This document shows, piece by piece, positions 1 through 5,884 of a stretch of DNA of 9,250 nucleotides. How positions within the stretch are numbered: position 1 is the stretch's first letter; each line of letters starts with the position of its first letter. A program made the position numbers and the translations under genes. Source of the stretch: Candidatus Didemnitutus sp. GTDB lineage: Bacteria > Verrucomicrobiota > Verrucomicrobiia > Opitutales > Opitutaceae. The DNA lies in contig JAUXOH010000258.1 of assembly GCA_030682505.1 (NCBI GenBank), positions 1 to 9,250 on the forward strand, given 5' to 3'. A model generated the notes under the pieces. That model worked only from the letters and a program-made list of their open reading frames with translations, did no database searches and was not told where the DNA came from.

Positions 1-359
1 CGTTTTCCATCTTCACGCGCTTCAAGGGCGGCAAGAGCGTAGCCACGGCGGCCGGCGGCTTGTTCGTGCTGATCCCCGGGGCCTGCCTGATCGCCGGGGC
101 GACGTGGGTCGTGGCTTTTTTCGCGACGCGCTATGTTTCGCTGGCGTCCATTCTCGGAGCGGTGGCGGTGATCGTGGCCAGCTGGCTGTTCGATTACCCG
201 GTCGCGGTGTCCGTTATCACCACGGTGCTCGCCGGCTTTATCATCATCCGCCATCACGAAAACATCCGGCGCCTGCTCAACGGCACGGAGAGCCGGTTTG
301 TCAAGAAAGCGGCCGGTGGCGCGGTGGCCGACGAAAAGAAATCCTCCCCGCAACCCTGA
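1..359 (+). CDS. plsY: Glycerol-3-phosphate acyltransferase PlsY, C-terminal part (5' end outside window)
   Basis: PlsY is an inner-membrane enzyme that transfers an acyl group from acyl-phosphate to sn-glycerol-3-phosphate, giving lysophosphatidic acid, the first step of phospholipid synthesis. The reading frame is open from base 3, so the gene enters from the left; 118 residues are visible. The fragment opens with the cytoplasmic glycine-rich motif KGGKSVAT (visible residues 8-15), a PlsY signature, then hydrophobic spans at roughly 20-42, 45-63 and 66-82, and ends with the third family motif RHHENIRRLLNGTE (83-96). Most homologues I know have RHR-x-N here, so the second His replaces an Arg. 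A polar tail rich in Lys, Ala and Ser closes the protein at TGA 357-359. The TTG at 60 is inside the conserved region and is not a start. lysC follows on the same strand, so co-transcription is likely. The family call is firm; the N-terminal motif 1 cannot be checked. Confidence 0.93.
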   Translation, partial: FSIFTRFKGGKSVATAAGGLFVLIPGACLIAGATWVVAFFATRYVSLASILGAVAVIVASWLFDYPVAVSVITTVLAGFIIIRHHENIRRLLNGTESRFVKKAAGGAVADEKKSSPQP

Positions 360-377
360 CCACTTTCCCGGTGGCCC

Positions 378-392
378 GGAGGTTGCAGTATG
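378..392 (+). promoter_or_regulatory. Strong Shine-Dalgarno and alternative upstream lysC start
   Basis: A perfect GGAGG (378-382) stands seven bases before an ATG at 390 that is in frame with lysC. By contrast, the homology-supported ATG at 459 has no recognisable Shine-Dalgarno. If 390 is used, LysC gains a 23-residue basic leader before the conserved MALIVQKYGGTS start. A start-stop pair ATGTAA lies out of frame at 440-445, between the two candidate starts. Which start is used cannot be decided from the sequence. Confidence 0.5.
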
Positions 393-458
393 ACGCACGG
401 TGCGGACTCGCGCCTTGCCAAGACCCACCGGCCCGGGCCATGTAACCGAGTTCGCACC

Positions 459-1676
459 ATGGCACTCATCGTTCAAAAATATGGCGGCACCTCCGTCGGC
501 GACGTCGAACGGATCAAGAACGTGGCCGCGCGCATCAAGGCGACGGTCGCTGATGGCAATCAGGTGGTGGTGGTGGTCTCCGCCCGCAGCGGCGTGACCA
601 ACGAACTGATCGCCCGCGCCAAGGCCATCAATCCGCGCCCGGACACGCGCGAAATGGACATGCTGCTCGCTGTCGGGGAGCAGGAGACGATCGCGCTCAC
701 CGCCATGGCGTTGCATGCGCTCGAGGTGCCCGCGGTTTCGTACACCGGCGCGCAGGCGGGCATCGTGACCGATCTGGTGCACACGAAGGCGAAGATCATG
801 AACATCGTGCCGACGGCGCTCCGCAACGACGTGGCGGCCGGCAAGGTGATCATCGTCGCCGGATTTCAGGGGCTGAACGCCCAGGGGCAGATCACCACGC
901 TCGGGCGGGGCGGTTCCGACCTGACGGCCATCGCGCTGGCCGCGGCGCTCCAGGCCGACAAGTGCGAGATCTACACGGATGTGGACGGCGTCTACACGGC
1001 CGATCCGCGCTCCGTCAAGGAGGCGCAGAAACTCGACGAAATCTCCTACGACGAAATGCTCGAACTCGCCTCGCAGGGCTCGAAGGTCATGCAGTCGCGC
1101 TCCGTCGAGTTCGCCAAGAAATACGGTGTCATTTTCGAAGTCCGCAGCAGTTTCAACCACAACCCGGGAACCCTCGTGAAAGAAGAAGTCTCATACATGG
1201 AAAAGGTCGTCGTGCGCGGCGTCGCCGTCGACAAGGACCAAGCCAAGGTGGTCATCAGCAATCTTCCCGACAAGGCCGCCAGTGCCGCGCACATCCTGCG
1301 CGCGCTCGCCGATGCCAGCATCAACGTCGACATGATCGTGCAAAACGTCGGGCACAAGGGGTTGGTCAATCTGACCTTCACCGTGCCGAAGGAGGATGCG
1401 CACGGCGCGGTCAAGGTGCTGCCGGCCATCTTTGAGAAGCTCGGGGGCGGCGAAGTCGCCGCCTACGACAACATCGCGAAACTCTCCGTCGTCGGCGTCG
1501 GCATGCGCACGCACGCCGGTGTCGCGGCCCAGATGCTCGAGGCCTTGGCAGAGCAGAACATCAACGTCGAGCTCATCGCCACCTCGGAAATCAAGGTGAC
1601 GCTGGCCGTGCCGCGGGATCGCGCGGACGACGCCCAGCGCGCCGTGCACACGGCGTTCGGACTCGGGAAGGTGTAA
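459..1676 (+). CDS. lysC: Aspartate kinase (aspartokinase, LysC type with two ACT domains)
   Basis: This cytoplasmic enzyme phosphorylates L-aspartate with ATP, the committed step toward lysine, threonine, methionine and diaminopimelate. From ATG 459 it has 405 residues, the usual length for the monofunctional kinase-ACT-ACT form. The kinase domain carries KYGGTSVG (residues 7-14), the SARSGVTN segment (41-48), the GEQE segment (73-76), GRGGSDLTA (149-157) and the TDVDGVYTADPR loop (173-184). Two C-terminal ACT domains follow, around 262-300 and 340-400, with the TSEIK segment typical of the lysine/threonine effector site, so feedback inhibition by pathway products is expected. I chose 459 because family members begin within a few residues of the KYGGTS motif; ATG 390 has the better ribosome-binding site. 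An in-frame internal ATG at 1197 (residue 247) could yield a separate regulatory beta subunit, as in Bacillus and Corynebacterium. thrC starts 75 bases downstream, and plsY ends 99 bases upstream. The function is near certain; the exact start is not. Confidence 0.96.
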   Translation: MALIVQKYGGTSVGDVERIKNVAARIKATVADGNQVVVVVSARSGVTNELIARAKAINPRPDTREMDMLLAVGEQETIALTAMALHALEVPAVSYTGAQAGIVTDLVHTKAKIMNIVPTALRNDVAAGKVIIVAGFQGLNAQGQITTLGRGGSDLTAIALAAALQADKCEIYTDVDGVYTADPRSVKEAQKLDEISYDEMLELASQGSKVMQSRSVEFAKKYGVIFEVRSSFNHNPGTLVKEEVSYMEKVVVRGVAVDKDQAKVVISNLPDKAASAAHILRALADASINVDMIVQNVGHKGLVNLTFTVPKEDAHGAVKVLPAIFEKLGGGEVAAYDNIAKLSVVGVGMRTHAGVAAQMLEALAEQNINVELIATSEIKVTLAVPRDRADDAQRAVHTAFGLGKV

Positions 1677-1718
1677 TTCGTTCTCGTTCTCGCGCGCGGG
1701 CTGCGCTTTCCTCGGTCA

Positions 1719-1735
1719 GCCGGGCAACCCCCGGC
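1719..1735 (+). other. GC hairpin in the lysC-thrC gap
   Basis: GCCGGG (1719-1724) and CCCGGC (1730-1735) form a perfect six-base-pair stem with a five-base loop, ending seven bases before the thrC Shine-Dalgarno AGGAG (1743-1747). There is no T run after it, so it is not a classical terminator. It may be an mRNA processing or stabilising hairpin between two cotranscribed genes, or chance in GC-rich DNA. Confidence 0.3.
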
Positions 1736-1751
1736 GGGAACCAGGAGAACG

Positions 1752-3116
1752 ATGAAATTCATTTCCACTCGCGGCGCAGCGGACCCGGTGACCTTCCGGG
1801 AAGCGGTCGCCATCGGCCTGGCGCCGGATGGCGGCCTCTACCTCCCGCAGTTCCTGCCGGACCTGTCGCAACGCCTGCGGGCATGGGAACAGCTCAGCTA
1901 CGCGGACCTCTGCGCGGAATTTCTCGGCCTGTTTGCGCCGGACATCCCGGAGGAGGTGCTGACGAAGCTCTGCCACCGTTCCTACGGCCGGTTCACCCAT
2001 CCGGAGATTGCGCCGCTCAAGCGGCTCGACGAGCGCACCTTCGTGCTGGAACTTTTCCACGGTCCGACGCTGGCTTTCAAGGACCTCGCGCTGCAATTGC
2101 TCGGCAACCTCTACGGTTGGGAATGCGAGCAGCGCGGGAGCAGCATCAACGTGCTCGGCGCGACTTCGGGCGACACCGGCGCCGCGGCGATCCACGGCCT
2201 GCTCGGCAAGCCGCGCACCGCCATCTTCATTCTCTATCCGGATGGGCGCGTCTCCCCGCTGCAGGAGCGCCAGATGACGTGCACCGGCGCGGCCAATGTC
2301 TACGCCCTCGCGATCGATGGTTCGTTCGACGACGCCCAGCGGATCGTCAAGGAGGCGTTCGGCGACCATGAGTTTGCCACCCAGCACCGGCTCTCGGCGG
2401 TCAACTCGATCAATCTCGCGCGGATTCTGGCCCAATGTGTCTACTACCTCTACACGTGGCTGCGCCTGCCGGAGGCGGCGCGCGAATCGGTGGAGTTCGT
2501 CGTGCCCACGGGTAATTTCGGAAACGTCTTCGCCGGGTGGCTGCTCGCGCGCATGGGCGTGCCGATCATCGGGATCAAGGTCGCCACGAATCAAAACGAC
2601 CTCCTGCACCGCTTCTTCACCACCGGCGAATACCGCATCGGGACGGTGCACCCGAGCGCGGCGCCCTCGATGGACATCCAGCTGGCCTCGAACTTCGAGC
2701 GCCTCCTCTACTACGTGCACGACGAAAACCCGACGCGCGTCCGCGCCGCGATGGCCGAGCTGCGGGCCAACGGCTCGTATCGCGTGCCGGCGCTGGAGCG
2801 CGACCTCTTCAGCTCCACAACGGCGACCGACGCGGACATCGCGCAGACCATTGCGCGGGTGTCGGCGCAGCATGGCTACACGCTCGACCCGCACACGGCG
2901 TGCGCCTTCCAGAAGTTGGATCCCGCCCGCACCAGCGTCGTGCTGGCAACGGCGCATCCCGCGAAGTTTCCCGAGGTGGTGGGCGCGGCCACCGGCACCG
3001 TGCCGGTGCACCCGGTCCTCGAGGCGCTCAAAAGCAAACCGATCGTGAAGCATTGCCTCCCGGCCGATGTGGCGGCGGTGAAACGCTTCGTCGCCGAACA
3101 CGCCGTCCGGACCTAG
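1752..3116 (+). CDS. thrC: Threonine synthase
   Basis: ThrC is a PLP enzyme of fold type II that converts O-phospho-L-homoserine and water to L-threonine and phosphate in the cytoplasm. The 454-residue product has the long threonine synthase layout found in E. coli and yeast: the N-terminal STRGA and APDGGLY segments (residues 5-9 and 24-30), the PLP-lysine motif HGPTLAFKDLALQ with Lys110 as the likely Schiff-base residue, the phosphate-binding region LGATSGDTGAAA (135-146), and PTGNFGN (252-258), which contacts the cofactor. A C-terminal HPAKFPE segment is also typical. ATG 1752 is preceded by AGGAG at 1743-1747, which fixes the start well. It sits 75 bases after lysC and is probably in the same transcript, giving first and last steps of threonine synthesis together without hom or thrB nearby. 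Its TAG stop (3114-3116) overlaps the stop of the convergent cls gene. Confidence 0.97.
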   Translation: MKFISTRGAADPVTFREAVAIGLAPDGGLYLPQFLPDLSQRLRAWEQLSYADLCAEFLGLFAPDIPEEVLTKLCHRSYGRFTHPEIAPLKRLDERTFVLELFHGPTLAFKDLALQLLGNLYGWECEQRGSSINVLGATSGDTGAAAIHGLLGKPRTAIFILYPDGRVSPLQERQMTCTGAANVYALAIDGSFDDAQRIVKEAFGDHEFATQHRLSAVNSINLARILAQCVYYLYTWLRLPEAARESVEFVVPTGNFGNVFAGWLLARMGVPIIGIKVATNQNDLLHRFFTTGEYRIGTVHPSAAPSMDIQLASNFERLLYYVHDENPTRVRAAMAELRANGSYRVPALERDLFSSTTATDADIAQTIARVSAQHGYTLDPHTACAFQKLDPARTSVVLATAHPAKFPEVVGAATGTVPVHPVLEALKSKPIVKHCLPADVAAVKRFVAEHAVRT

Positions 3117-4567
3117 AGCAGCGGGGCGATCAGGCGCCCGACCTCTTCGCCGAGCGTGGAGAAGAACCGCCCCTTGCCCGGGCGCAGGACCATCGGCTTG
3201 GTGTGGGCGAACACGTCCTGCATCCACTCCGAGATCACCCGGGTGTCGCCGGCGGAATAGGTGACGGCCGCGACCTCGAAATTCACGAAGAGCGAACGCA
3301 GGTCCATGTTGGCCGAGCCCCAGACACCCGTGGCCTCGTCAACGAGGATGAACTTCGCGTGGTTCATCCCGGGGCCGTAGTAGAGCACGTTGACCCCCGC
3401 CTGCTGCAGCTCGCGCAGCGAGTGTTTGCGCGCGAGGTCGGTGATGGGGTGGTTCGAGCGCGCCGGCACGACCAGCCGCACATCGATGCCCGCCCGGGCC
3501 TGCACCATCAGCGAGCGCTGCAGCACCTCGTCGGGAATGAAGTAGGGCGTGACAATCCAGACGCTGCGCTCGGCCTGCTGCACGAGTGAGAGGATGCCCT
3601 CGTAGAGCGCGTCGCCCTCGACATCGGGGCCGCTGGCGACGATCTGCAGCTGGCTGTCGCCGACGGAGGCAGGGATGGCGAGGGTGAGGTCCTCGTGCAG
3701 GTCGTTGATCGACTGTCCGCTGGCGAAGGCCCAGTCGGCGATGAAGATCTCGTTGAGCAGGCTGACCGCCGGACCCTCGATCATCGCGCCGATGTCGCGG
3801 AAGCGCCGTTTGAGCGGGGTCGGGCCCATGTAGTCGAGCGCGAGGTTGCGGCCGCCGAGCAGGGCGCGCTGGTGGTCGAAGACCGCGATCTTGCGATGAT
3901 TGCGCAGGTTGGCGGAGCCGCGCGTCTGCAGCGGGAGCATCGGCATGAACGCCACCACCTCGCCCCCGGCGGCGCGCAATGGATCGCAGAAGTGTCCCTT
4001 GGTCGTGAAGCAACCCAGCGAGTCGAGCAGCAGTCGCACCTTCACGCCCGCGCGCGCACGCTGCGCCAGCAGCTTCACGAGCCGCCGGCCGACCGCGTCG
4101 CGGCCGAGGATGAAGGTCATGATGTGGATCGAGTGCTTGGCCTCGCGGATGCTTTGCTCGAGCTCGTGAAAGGCCTCCTCGCCGTCGGGCACGAAGCGCA
4201 CACGGTTGCCGCCGATCGGCGGGCAGGCGCCGTTGAGCGTGAGCACGCGCGCGGCGAAACAGGTGGCGGCGGGGGAGAGAGGGGCTCCCGGCACGATCGG
4301 ACACAGCCGCGCCTTGCGGGCCGCGAGTTGGCGCAGCTTGCGGCCGCCAAAAAGCAGAAAGAGCGGCACGCCGAGGTAGGGGATGAAAATGATCGCGAAC
4401 AGCCACGCGAAGGTGTTGCTGGGGCGCTTGCGCTCGCTCATCAGGCGCGCGATCGCAAACAGGGCCAACAGCACGCCCAAGACCGTGAGCACGTGCGGCA
4501 ACACGCCGAGAATCCAGGGGTGCTCCTTCGCCGTTTCGACAGCTTGGTCGAGAGTGGGCTGGTCCAT
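3113..4567 (-). CDS. cls: Cardiolipin synthase, phospholipase D superfamily
   Basis: Bacterial Cls enzymes make cardiolipin at the inner membrane by transferring a phosphatidyl group to phosphatidylglycerol. The 484-residue protein has the full architecture: two N-terminal membrane helices (about residues 18-40 and 52-73, the second being the PLD-nuclease N-terminal domain with its PYLGVPLFLLFGGRK pattern), then two PLD domains. Each has a complete HKD motif: H224-x-K226-x4-D231 with N241, and H403-x-K405-x4-D410 with N420. Both catalytic sites look intact. The ATG at 4567 is preceded by a weak GGACGG that lies inside a hairpin (see 4569-4588), suggesting translational control. The gene converges on thrC with overlapping stops and no room for a terminator. 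With plsY at the left edge, the window holds two membrane-lipid genes, but on opposite strands. A clsA-like role is probable; other cardiolipin synthase paralogues or a related transphosphatidylase cannot be excluded. Confidence 0.95.
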   Translation of the reverse strand: MDQPTLDQAVETAKEHPWILGVLPHVLTVLGVLLALFAIARLMSERKRPSNTFAWLFAIIFIPYLGVPLFLLFGGRKLRQLAARKARLCPIVPGAPLSPAATCFAARVLTLNGACPPIGGNRVRFVPDGEEAFHELEQSIREAKHSIHIMTFILGRDAVGRRLVKLLAQRARAGVKVRLLLDSLGCFTTKGHFCDPLRAAGGEVVAFMPMLPLQTRGSANLRNHRKIAVFDHQRALLGGRNLALDYMGPTPLKRRFRDIGAMIEGPAVSLLNEIFIADWAFASGQSINDLHEDLTLAIPASVGDSQLQIVASGPDVEGDALYEGILSLVQQAERSVWIVTPYFIPDEVLQRSLMVQARAGIDVRLVVPARSNHPITDLARKHSLRELQQAGVNVLYYGPGMNHAKFILVDEATGVWGSANMDLRSLFVNFEVAAVTYSAGDTRVISEWMQDVFAHTKPMVLRPGKGRFFSTLGEEVGRLIAPLL

Positions 4568-4568
4568 C

Positions 4569-4588
4569 GCCGTCCAACTAAGGACGGC
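4569..4588 (-). promoter_or_regulatory. Inverted repeat over the cls ribosome-binding region
   Basis: GCCGTCC (4569-4575) and GGACGGC (4582-4588) are perfect seven-base arms with a six-base loop. Read in the cls direction the repeat ends one base before the ATG, and its promoter-distal arm contains the only Shine-Dalgarno-like bases (GGACGG). A stem in the mRNA would therefore mask ribosome binding. It could equally be a protein-binding operator in the DNA. Confidence 0.5.
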
Positions 4589-4622
4589 AGCTGCGAAAAG
4601 GCAAGCGGGTCAGGAATTTAAG

Positions 4623-4705
4623 GAAGATCAACTCACCGTCACCGGCGCCAACGGTGGGATTGGATCGCCCTCCCGGAAGTCCCGGCTAGTCGGATATTGA
4701 TCTTC
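4623..4705. repeat. Spaced inverted repeat with internal hairpin, cls/small-gene gap
   Basis: GAAGATCAA (4623-4631) is repeated inverted as TTGATCTTC (4697-4705), perfect nine-base arms 65 bases apart. Inside lies a smaller repeat, CACCGT (4634-4639) against ACGGTG (4651-4656). Together they could fold as a branched RNA or mark a small repeat element. Nine-base arms at this spacing are expected a few times by chance in a window this size, so the assignment is weak. Confidence 0.25.
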
Positions 4706-4750
4706 AATCAGTGATCGTGCCTGATCCGAGTGCGGGCCGCCACCATCCAA

Positions 4751-4774
4751 ACCTCAACCCGGTTGAGGTATACT
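4751..4774 (+). promoter_or_regulatory. Perfect dyad abutting a -10 box, candidate operator/promoter
   Basis: ACCTCAACC (4751-4759) and GGTTGAGGT (4761-4769) are perfect nine-base arms around one central base. The last base of the dyad starts TATACT (4769-4774), a five-of-six match to the -10 consensus. A weak -35, TCCAAA (4746-4751), lies 17 bases upstream. Transcription would start near 4781, about ten bases before the ATG at 4791. The placement between -35 and -10 is typical of a repressor or MerR-like activator site; no regulator gene is visible nearby. No T run follows, so a terminator is unlikely. Confidence 0.45.
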
Positions 4775-4790
4775 TACCGTTGGGCAGAAG

Positions 4791-5105
4791 ATGAAGACAC
4801 CCGAAATTATCATCACCGAGTTCGAGCAGCGCCGTGCCTCGGAGCGCAAAGAAAAGCGAAGCAAGATGGCGAAGCGCGGCCTCGAGCTCGTCGGGTGGAT
4901 CGGTGCGTCTTTGGCCTACAACATCTGGGTATCGCGTCAGGACGCCATTGTCGTGGTGTCCCAGAGTATCCTTCTCGGTGGAGTCGTCGTCGCCTACATC
5001 ATCTGGAAGACGGGGAAGTTGGAGGACCGGATTGCGGAATTGGAGCAGCGCGCTGAGGGAAAGCCGAACCAGCTGAAAGGATTTGGAGGATCGGCGGAGC
5101 AGTAA
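4791..5105 (+). CDS. Small hypothetical membrane protein, two helices and a C-terminal coiled coil
   Basis: I do not recognise this 104-residue protein. It begins with a strongly basic, helical N-terminus (residues 9-29, many Arg, Lys and Glu), followed by two hydrophobic segments at about 31-48 and 52-73, then a short charged helix with heptad-like spacing (LEDRIAELEQRAEG, 77-90) and a polar tail. By the positive-inside rule both ends are probably cytoplasmic, with a tight turn at SRQD (48-51). The start ATG has only a weak AGAAG at 4786-4790 and sits just below the candidate promoter at 4751-4774. Codon use is less GC-rich than in the flanking genes. The longest competing minus-strand frame here (4704-5132) encodes no membrane or domain pattern, which favours the plus strand. 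It shares its first four residues and twelve bases with the next small gene. No function can be given. Confidence 0.7.
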   Translation: MKTPEIIITEFEQRRASERKEKRSKMAKRGLELVGWIGASLAYNIWVSRQDAIVVVSQSILLGGVVVAYIIWKTGKLEDRIAELEQRAEGKPNQLKGFGGSAEQ

Positions 5106-5205
5106 TTCGCATGGCCTATTCCTATCCCACATCTCCGGAAACTAGGAAGGACTCATTGCACGCGTATCCACGCAGATTTCATCCGTCACTTTCAGCGGAA
5201 CAATT

Positions 5206-5439
5206 ATGAAGACACCCACCCTGATAGTCAGACTCGTTGGCCTCTACTTGATCGCTCAGAATACGAGCACGTTAATTCAAGCGGCGAAGATCAACTCCTG
5301 GGGAATCGGACTCGCGCAGCAGCAGATTGTCGGTGACGTTCGGATCTACGCTGTTTTTGTCCTGCTGGTCGGCCTGGCGGCAGTCATTTTTGCCGGCCGA
5401 CTGGCTCGGATTCTGACCTTCGATGCGGACCGCGACTGA
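5206..5439 (+). CDS. Small hypothetical membrane protein, two helices
   Basis: This 77-residue protein is not one I can name. It has two hydrophobic segments, about residues 5-27 (interrupted by QNTST) and 46-67, joined by a polar stretch with NSWG and QQQ, and ends in a short acidic tail. It would be an integral inner-membrane protein with both termini on the same side. The start ATG follows a weak GCGGAA (5195-5200). It lies 100 bases after the previous small gene and opens with the same twelve bases, ATGAAGACACCC; the rest of the two proteins does not visibly align. Small paired membrane proteins of this type may be subunits or regulators of larger complexes, but no partner is nearby. I trust the coding call because of its hydrophobic pattern and a lack of better overlapping frames. 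Confidence 0.65.
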   Translation: MKTPTLIVRLVGLYLIAQNTSTLIQAAKINSWGIGLAQQQIVGDVRIYAVFVLLVGLAAVIFAGRLARILTFDADRD

Positions 5440-5585
5440 GTTGGCCTACAGCGGCCAGCGTCGACGCTCCCCAACGCGCCGATTTCGCTCATTGGATTCC
5501 TGCCGTGGGATCTGTCCTTAACCCCGGCGAAAGCGGTTGGTTTAGTCGTCCGGCAAAGGCTGCCGAGCGGCCGGGTCCGGGCATT

Positions 5586-5616
5586 AAAAATCCCGCTACC
5601 GTTTCGGGTAGCGGGA
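5586..5616 (-). terminator. Rho-independent terminator of tRNA-Tyr
   Basis: CCCGCTACC (5592-5600) and GGTAGCGGG (5607-5615) form a perfect nine-base-pair, GC-rich stem, extended to ten by T5591-A5616, with a six-base loop. Read on the minus strand it is followed by TTTTT (5590-5586). It begins nine bases after the tRNA-Tyr 3' end, exactly where its terminator should be. The plus-strand side lacks a T run, so it is not a good terminator for the small genes upstream. Confidence 0.9.
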
Positions 5617-5624
5617 CTTAAAAT

Positions 5625-5711
5625 TGGTGGTGGAAGGTGGATTCGAACCACCGAAGGTCGGAGACCAATTGATTTACAGTCAATCGCGTTTGGCCACTTC
5701 GCTATTCCACC
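5625..5711 (-). tRNA. tRNA-Tyr (anticodon GUA)
   Basis: On the minus strand all parts of a class II tRNA are visible. The acceptor arm GGTGGAA pairs with TTCCACC and is followed by discriminator A and an encoded CCA. The D stem is GCG/CGC with GTGG in the loop. The anticodon stem ATTGA/TCAAT carries loop CTGTAAA, giving anticodon GTA for tyrosine. The long variable arm GGTC-TCC-GACC is the feature that marks bacterial Tyr, Leu and Ser tRNAs. The T arm is GGTGG-TTCGAAT-CCACC. The length is 87 bases with CCA. A terminator follows at 5586-5616 and a likely promoter lies at 5730-5759. Confidence 0.98.
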
Positions 5712-5729
5712 GACACAAAGAGAACGGGC

Positions 5730-5759
5730 AAGGTAGGTGGACTTCCGAGCGTTTGCCAA
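5730..5759 (-). promoter_or_regulatory. Candidate promoter of tRNA-Tyr
   Basis: On the minus strand TTGGCA (5759-5754) is separated by 18 bases from TACCTT (5735-5730), giving a start near 5723 and a leader of about twelve bases before the mature tRNA. The bases after the -10 (GCCCG) form a GC-rich discriminator, as is usual for stable-RNA promoters under stringent control. The -10 matches the consensus at only three of six positions, so this is tentative; read-through from radC is the alternative. Confidence 0.4.
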
Positions 5760-5884
5760 GAGGTTTTTTCCCGATTGGGCAAACTCGCACCAAAGCGGCT
5801 CCCGGACCCTCAACAGATCGCGTCCCGCTGGCGATTCCGGGGCGTTTTTGACCCGCAGCCGTGGTCACCGACGTTCCTCACCGA

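Noticed and set aside
1716..3227. A 503-codon open frame on the minus strand opposite thrC
   Set aside because: It mirrors thrC codon by codon, is Arg/His/Ala-rich, has no domain pattern, and thrC is unmistakable. Long antisense frames are expected in GC-rich genes.
2537..4621. Long frames at 2537-3589 (+), 3339-4577 (-) and 3695-4621 (+) over thrC and cls
   Set aside because: Low-complexity Arg/Ala/His-rich shadows of thrC and cls with no recognisable motif.
4704..5132. 142-codon minus-strand frame opposite the first small gene
   Set aside because: No membrane, signal or domain pattern; the plus-strand frame has a clear two-helix plus coiled-coil layout.
5457..5468. Twelve-base palindrome AGCGTCGACGCT after the second small gene
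   Set aside because: About two such palindromes are expected by chance in a window this long, and no T run or promoter is nearby.
5751..5784. Inverted repeat GTTTGCC/GGCAAAC overlapping the candidate tRNA -35
   Set aside because: The loop is 20 bases, there is no T run on either strand, and seven-base arms at such spacing are common by chance.
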